Source of the DNA: Rhynchospora pubera
Lineage: Eukaryota > Streptophyta > Magnoliopsida > Poales > Cyperaceae
Length of the DNA: 64,000 bases
NCBI GenBank assembly: GCA_028095005.1
Contig: CM051461.1
Coordinates: 171,871,144 to 171,935,143, forward strand
Reading direction: 5' to 3'
The notes under the pieces: generated by a model
Databases searched by the model: none
The model's input: the letters and a program-made list of their open reading frames with translations, nothing else
What the model was told of the DNA's origin: nothing
Program-made: the position numbers and the translations under genes
Shown: piece by piece, positions 59,289 to 64,000 of the stretch
Numbering within the stretch: the stretch's first letter is position 1
Layout of the letters: every line of letters begins with the position of its first letter

Positions 59289-60162
59289 GAGAAAATAATA
59301 GTGAAGTATGACTAAAATTCTTACTAAAAAAATAAAGTTTAAACCAATAGAAAAAATAGATGAAAATAAACTATAAAAAAATCACATAATTGAACCAAAA
59401 TAAAAATTGGAGCTCTAGAGTAAGGAGAAAGAGACCGCAAAGGACATAAAGACGACGGAGATCATTTTTTTCTTTTTTCTTTTTTATCTCCTTTTCTTTT
59501 ATTTTTCGAAAAGCAATTAATGGCGATAGTTGGCTATTGAACCGCAGTTCTTTGTGCTCGTAGATTCTCTGAACGTATTCCATCAGCATACCATTGCTCA
59601 AACGGCACGAGAGATTCAGAGAATGACAGGTAGCTTAATTCAACCACAAATGAGAGTGGAAACAAAACCTTGTGTCCTTGTCTAAACATTTTCAAAATTC
59701 GTATCTAAAATAAATAAAATAAAATAAAAAGACTGTCCATTTGTGGCTATTGAAGACACTACTGCTATTTTGCTTATAGTAGGTAAACTGTGGGTTAACG
59801 TCGACAACTACACATGATTAATTTTTGAGAAGTATCTATCGAAGTGTTGTTGTAAGGCAGTTGATTAGGAATTAAGACAACGTCAAATATAAATAGCTGC
59901 AGACTTACAGTTGATGATTTTATTTATTTATTTATTATTTTTTTTAGAAGTTTAATATCTATTGTGTGTTTTGGTAAAATTTGACTGTGGCTGTCAAGTT
60001 ACAAAAAGGGAATAAAATTGCTAACTATATTACAATGCATTGATAATGTCTTCAAAAACTTACATATTATTTGAAGCCAGCGCGAATTTTCCGTGCCTTG
60101 TCCATTTCAAATAATACGATCCGGTTGGATAGAGACAGGATCACTATATTCCTATTTCTTAT

Positions 60163-60312
60163 GGTCCCGTTTGGATCGTATGGGAATAGAAGGAATAGCT
60201 TCTTCCTAAGTGTAAATTTATTATAAACTTTTCACAAAGTTACACACTTCCCAATACTTTCCGCCTAGAAATAGACTATTCATCTTATTCCTAAACAATC
60301 CAAATGGATATA
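60163..60312. mobile_element. GTTTGGAT-type MITE, copy C
   Basis: Begins GGTCCCGTTTGGATCGTATG and ends near ATCCAAATGGATAT. It is an inverted close copy of the element at 62065 (shared TTTCCGCCTAGAAATAGACT and GTAAATTTATTATAAAC words in reverse complement). The right border is approximate. Confidence 0.7.
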
Positions 60313-61562
60313 AAAATACCAATTCAAATGCCTATCTAATCTTAGACCAAAAGTTTATTCAATTTTGAGTTCAAAGGTGTCTCTAATGTTTGGTTACAAA
60401 CAATATAGTTCCATTGATTATAATAATCTAATTTGATCAAGGATTTAGGTTTAATTTAGAATTAAAAGGTTAAGATCTTCACTTAGACTTGATGTTAGAA
60501 TGGAAATAAGACTAATGCAAAATTCTTTTTATCTCATTAATATAATTAGAGGGATACATCGAGCTTCGCTCAATACAGAATTCTGACTAACATTTAATTA
60601 TCGAATTTGATGCAACAAATCGACTTTTATTATATGAAGATTTTCTTTAAATTTTAATATTGATTATCATTTGCAATGATTAATATTGCAAGTTAGATTA
60701 TATGATATTATTTCAATTTTATAAAAATTTATTGCCTAGGAATTTAAAGCAACGGTTGAAGAGACCAAATGACAATTAGGCATGAGCTACCTTAGATTTT
60801 CAAATATATTCAATTCTTAAATTAAATAATGATTGATACAACTATTTTTAATATATTTAACCAAAAAAAGAAAATTTTTTTAATTATAGAAAATGCAAAA
60901 AGAGAAAACTATTTTTAATTATAGATAAATGTGGTCATGATTTTTAATTAATACTATAGATTCCTTTTTTTTAGCCAATCTAAATTAATGCGAAGAATTA
61001 GAGAATATAAACAAACAGAAGACAACTTTGCAAAATCTGTTCATTAAATGCTTTGCAAAATTATTGTCATAAATTCTGTTTTGATGATTCTTTAGTTTAT
61101 TAAAATTTTACCCACACAATAAGTGTGCGCTTTTGCTAGTTTGTAGTGTAATTGTGATAGTAAATACAAAGTATACGATCTTATTAAAAACAATGCGTAT
61201 CGAAAAATAAATAAATAAAAGGCTTGTCTTGACTAGCTTTCATGTAACTGCGACGCTCAGTCATTTTATAACACATGACTTCTAACTTCTTTACCAAAAT
61301 TGCGACCTTTTTATTTCAATTTTCAAGTCATTATCAGTAAAGCAGTATTTTGTTTTTTAAAAGTAATCAGGGATTCAAGGAAGTAGATCGGGATTCGGAC
61401 CACACCGCTGTGAATTCGTCTCAAATTTGTAAAATTCAACCCACTAAATTTAATGCGAAATATTTTTCACATTTCCGATTTTTTCGGTTGTTAAAAAAGT
61501 GGATGTCAACGTAGTGGAGTTGATCAACAAGCACAAATAGGAGGCACGCGTGGATGCCATTT
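60313..61562. other. AT-rich intergenic DNA, nothing recognised
   Basis: No exon or bounded repeat could be supported. Confidence 0.5.
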
Positions 61563-61580
61563 GACAATGGCGTTGAGGTG

Positions 61581-61615
61581 ATACCTGGTAGCCGCTGCCT
61601 GGTTTGTCCAAAAAA
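61581..61615 (+). mobile_element. 35-bp retroposed scrap with 18-bp target duplication
   Basis: The insert ATACCTGGTAGCCGCTGCCT followed by GGTTTGTCC and six A is flanked by an exact 18-bp duplication, GACAATGGCGTTGAGGTG (61563-61580 and 61616-61633). A short A tail with a long duplication is the mark of target-primed reverse transcription, here extremely 5'-truncated. Confidence 0.7.
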
Positions 61616-62064
61616 GACAATGGCGTTGAGGTGTCAATTTCTCCAGCAAAGAAATTGTCCCAAATTTATTACTTTATTGTTCAATCATTTTTAGTTTTAC
61701 GATTAAGAGAATAGAGATGTCATTTCTGACTAGTGGATAGCGCGACTGAACACAGTTTTCCAAAGACAAATTCCAGTTTTCTGTGCTAATAGATACTTTT
61801 TGTTCACTTGCCTCCCAACTAAAATACATATTTGTTGTCCGGCCATTTGAATAAGTTTGATTCTTTTTTTTCCATTATTGTTTTAGTTAGCCGCCTCGTT
61901 TAACTCCATTTCGTGTTAAAAATAATAAGGGTTTGATCCCCAGTTTTTTAGGGAAAAAATTCATTTCGTCAAAAGCTGACAATATATATATATATATAAT
62001 GACTCTCCCAATTGAGAGTGAAATTCGACAGAATTAAGGGGTTTGAGATGCTTATCTTATATAA

Positions 62065-62223
62065 GGCTCCGTTTGGATTGCTTAGGAATAAGAGTAATAG
62101 TCTATTTCTAGGCGGAAAGTATTGAGAAGTATGTAATTTTGTGAAGAGTTTGAATTTGTTTATAATAAATTTACGTCTAGGAAGAAGTTATTCCTCCTAT
62201 TCCCATACGATCCAAACGGGACC
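62065..62223. mobile_element. GTTTGGAT-type MITE, copy D, TSD TAA
   Basis: The ends are GGCTCCGTTTGGATTG and, inverted, GGTCCCGTTTGGATCG. TAA flanks both sides (62062-62064 and 62224-62226), the standard PIF/Harbinger target. It is 159 bp. Confidence 0.85.
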
Positions 62224-62310
62224 TAAGAGATACATGTATTCAACTTTCTTCTTTTCTTCAGTAAATAAAAGACTAGTTAAAAGATCAGTTAAAGTGCACT
62301 AATTTCTATA

Positions 62311-62477
62311 GGTGCGTTTGGATCGCTTAGGAATTTGGAGAATTTGGAAAAGTTGCAATTCCTAGCAATAAATTTATTGGGAAGTGTGTAACTTTGTGAA
62401 GAATTTGAATTGTTTATAATAAAGTTATGGTAGGAAGATGAAATTACTCAAATTCCTTGGGGAATCCAAACAGCCCC
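62311..62477. mobile_element. GTTTGGAT-type MITE, copy E
   Basis: Starts GGTGCGTTTGGATCGCTTAG and ends, inverted, GGGGCTGTTTGGATTCC. It shares GTGTGTAACTTTGTGAAGA and TTGTTTATAATAAA with the other copies. It lies 88 bp from copy D in the same orientation and is more diverged. Confidence 0.72.
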
Positions 62478-63157
62478 TGTAAGAAATTGAAAATGTTCAA
62501 CTTTTCACGTAATTTAAAAAGAATCCTACACAAGTAGGATTTCACCTTTCTTTTTCATGGTTACTTAGTACTTCAAATATTGAACAGGAACTATAGAATC
62601 AGTTATATAATTAATATGTTTAACAAATGTGGATAATTTATCGATGAATATCATTTACCTACATCCTTTTTTAGCAAAGACTTTGTAATTACTTGTTCTA
62701 CTACAAGAAGATAATTCAAATCAAAAGCTGGTATTGGTATTCTGGAGGCTTCGAAGAAAATACGGAGTTGAAAATCGATTGGATCTAGAAATGAAATCAA
62801 TTAATCAAAGTGCAGGAGAGGGAGAGAGTGATAGCAAATAGAATCTAATCAAGGCAACAAAAAGATCTCATGTGCCCTCTATCAAGGACAAGCTTCAGTA
62901 GATCGACGCAAGAGAAATCGAGAATAGGAGGGCAGAGGTCGCGCTCGCACGAGCACAAGAGGGGTTGTCAGGATACGCTATGCTAGAAAGAGGAAGACCG
63001 GAAGAGGGTAGTAATTTTGTCATAAATTTTCAATTTTGATTTTTTATATTTAATTTATCATTGAAATAATCAATAAGGTAAATATACTTAAGTAACGAGA
63101 TCAAAAGGTGTATATCTAATTTTAAAGAATTCAGGGGTATATTTCTAACTAGAAAAA

Positions 63158-63413
63158 ATTAGAGGGTATACACCTAATTTTCACATAATAAAAAAAGAAA
63201 AATATATTCGGTTCAGCGTCCCTTCCTTGATGGCAGATAATTGGCCAACAAATGAATTATATATGTAAAATAAAAGGAAAATTATAGAAGATTAGAGGGT
63301 ATACACCTAATTTTCACATAATAAAAAAAAAGTAAAATATATTCGGTTCAGCGTTCCCTTCCTTGATGGCAGATAATTGGCCAACAAATGAATTATATAT
63401 GTAAAATAAAAGG
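63158..63413. repeat. 133-bp-period tandem duplication
   Basis: The block beginning ATTAGAGGGTATACACCTAA occurs at 63158 and again at 63291. Each copy includes TTCGGTTCAGCG, CCTTGATGGCAGATAATTGG and AAATGAATTATATATGTAAA. Only a few small differences separate them, so the duplication is recent. Confidence 0.88.
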
Positions 63414-63429
63414 GAGGAGGGACTCGAGG

Positions 63430-63705
63430 CAGGGGTGGTTAATGTTGATAACGGAAACGGAATGGGTTGTTCTGTTTTTCGTTCCGTTTTAATAACGATA
63501 CGAACCGAAATGATTTGTTATTCGTTCTGTTTCGACGAAACGTAATGGAATGTTTATATTAAACTGTATAATACACATATGAATCACGAAATGCATTTTG
63601 TTTATCGTTTCATTTCTGAAATAGAATAAAATTTCATTCCGTTATATTCTGTTTAGACGGAACGGAAACAGTTTCGCATGTTAACGGTATACTGCGCCCA
63701 CCCTA
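63430..63705. mobile_element. hAT-like element remnant
   Basis: The left end CAGGGGTGGTTAATG and right end (reverse) TAGGGTGGGCGCAGTATACC look like hAT termini. The inside repeats CGTTCCGTTT/AACGGAAACGG words in both orientations. No exact 8-bp duplication was found, so the borders are tentative. Confidence 0.5.
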
Positions 63706-63945
63706 CTTGAGAGAGGTTGCCTAACTTAAAAATTATAAAAGTCTATTTATCAATCATACCAACCGAATAATGCCAAACTTTAGCTTTTTCTCGTTCAACG
63801 CCGGCCTTATGGAAACACCTACAGTTTCTAGTTGCAACCACTGTACACGGTAAAATGTCAGAACCACTGTACACGGTATGATGATGTCATGCTATATATC
63901 ATCAAGTTCCCATAATTTCATTTTGTTACCTTGATATGAAATAAA

Positions 63946-64000
63946 CTAGCTGATGTTACGCGCTTCGCGCGATAAAGAATGTTTTAGGCCTGACATAAAT
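63946..64000 (-). mobile_element. 3' end of a second Helitron, minus orientation, cut by window end
   Basis: Read on minus, a CGCGC-GAA-GCGCG hairpin (plus 63959-63971) is followed by TAACATCAG and the terminal CTAG (plus 63946-63949), next to T. Same loop and GC-rich stem as the Helitron end at 51614. The body lies beyond base 64000. Confidence 0.7.

Noticed and set aside
1..64000. tRNA, rRNA or CRISPR features
   Set aside because: No cloverleaf with A/B boxes, rRNA-like sequence or spaced-repeat array was found by eye; a covariance search could still reveal a small RNA.

Overview
This is nuclear DNA of a flowering plant. Every confident protein gene has canonical GT..AG introns, and the gene set is plant-specific: light-dependent protochlorophyllide oxidoreductase, polyol/monosaccharide transporters, a plant clathrin light chain, a plant receptor-like cytoplasmic kinase and an F-box/LRR protein. 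The DNA is AT-rich and full of plant-type transposable elements. I cannot name the species from sequence alone.

Layout. 1-4626 (+): 3' part of an F-box/LRR-type gene whose repeat-encoding exons are tandemly duplicated; one hAT-type element sits in an intron and a second splits a coding exon. 7065-9419 (+): POR, five exons, with a TATA box and an ACGTGGC element upstream. 10734-13702 and 17691-20745 (+): two tandem, near-identical three-exon sugar/polyol transporter genes. 21543-23266 (-): plant homologue of BRISC and BRCA1-A complex member 1 (MERIT40-like). 23.5-33.5 kb: transposon-rich block with a TIR element holding a GAAATTT satellite, a long-TIR MULE-like element, a decayed Ty3/gypsy gag split by a young non-autonomous LTR element, and a large inverted repeat. 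36180-37815 (+): clathrin light chain, convergent with a cytoplasmic kinase at 38414-41033 (-). 41.9-64 kb: almost entirely transposons.

The most notable object is a Helitron ending at 51641 (GC-rich hairpin, then CTAG). It carries a complete 12-exon RPA1-like gene (47404-50645, 578 codons, no in-frame stop across my splice model) and no Rep/helicase that I can see. It lies inside an older long-TIR element whose outer flanks share a 13-bp word. A second Helitron 3' end of the same hairpin type, in opposite orientation, begins at 63946 and runs off the window. Other well-bounded insertions have exact target-site duplications: hAT elements (8 bp), LTR elements (5 bp: GTTTC, GATTT), a LINE-like poly-A insert (14 bp) and a 35-bp retroposed scrap (18 bp).

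The host genes look like an ordinary unlinked set (chlorophyll synthesis, sugar transport, deubiquitinase scaffold, vesicle coat, kinase). I see no operon-like functional link among them. Splice coordinates were read by eye from GT/AG signals, phase and family similarity, and were not checked against transcripts.
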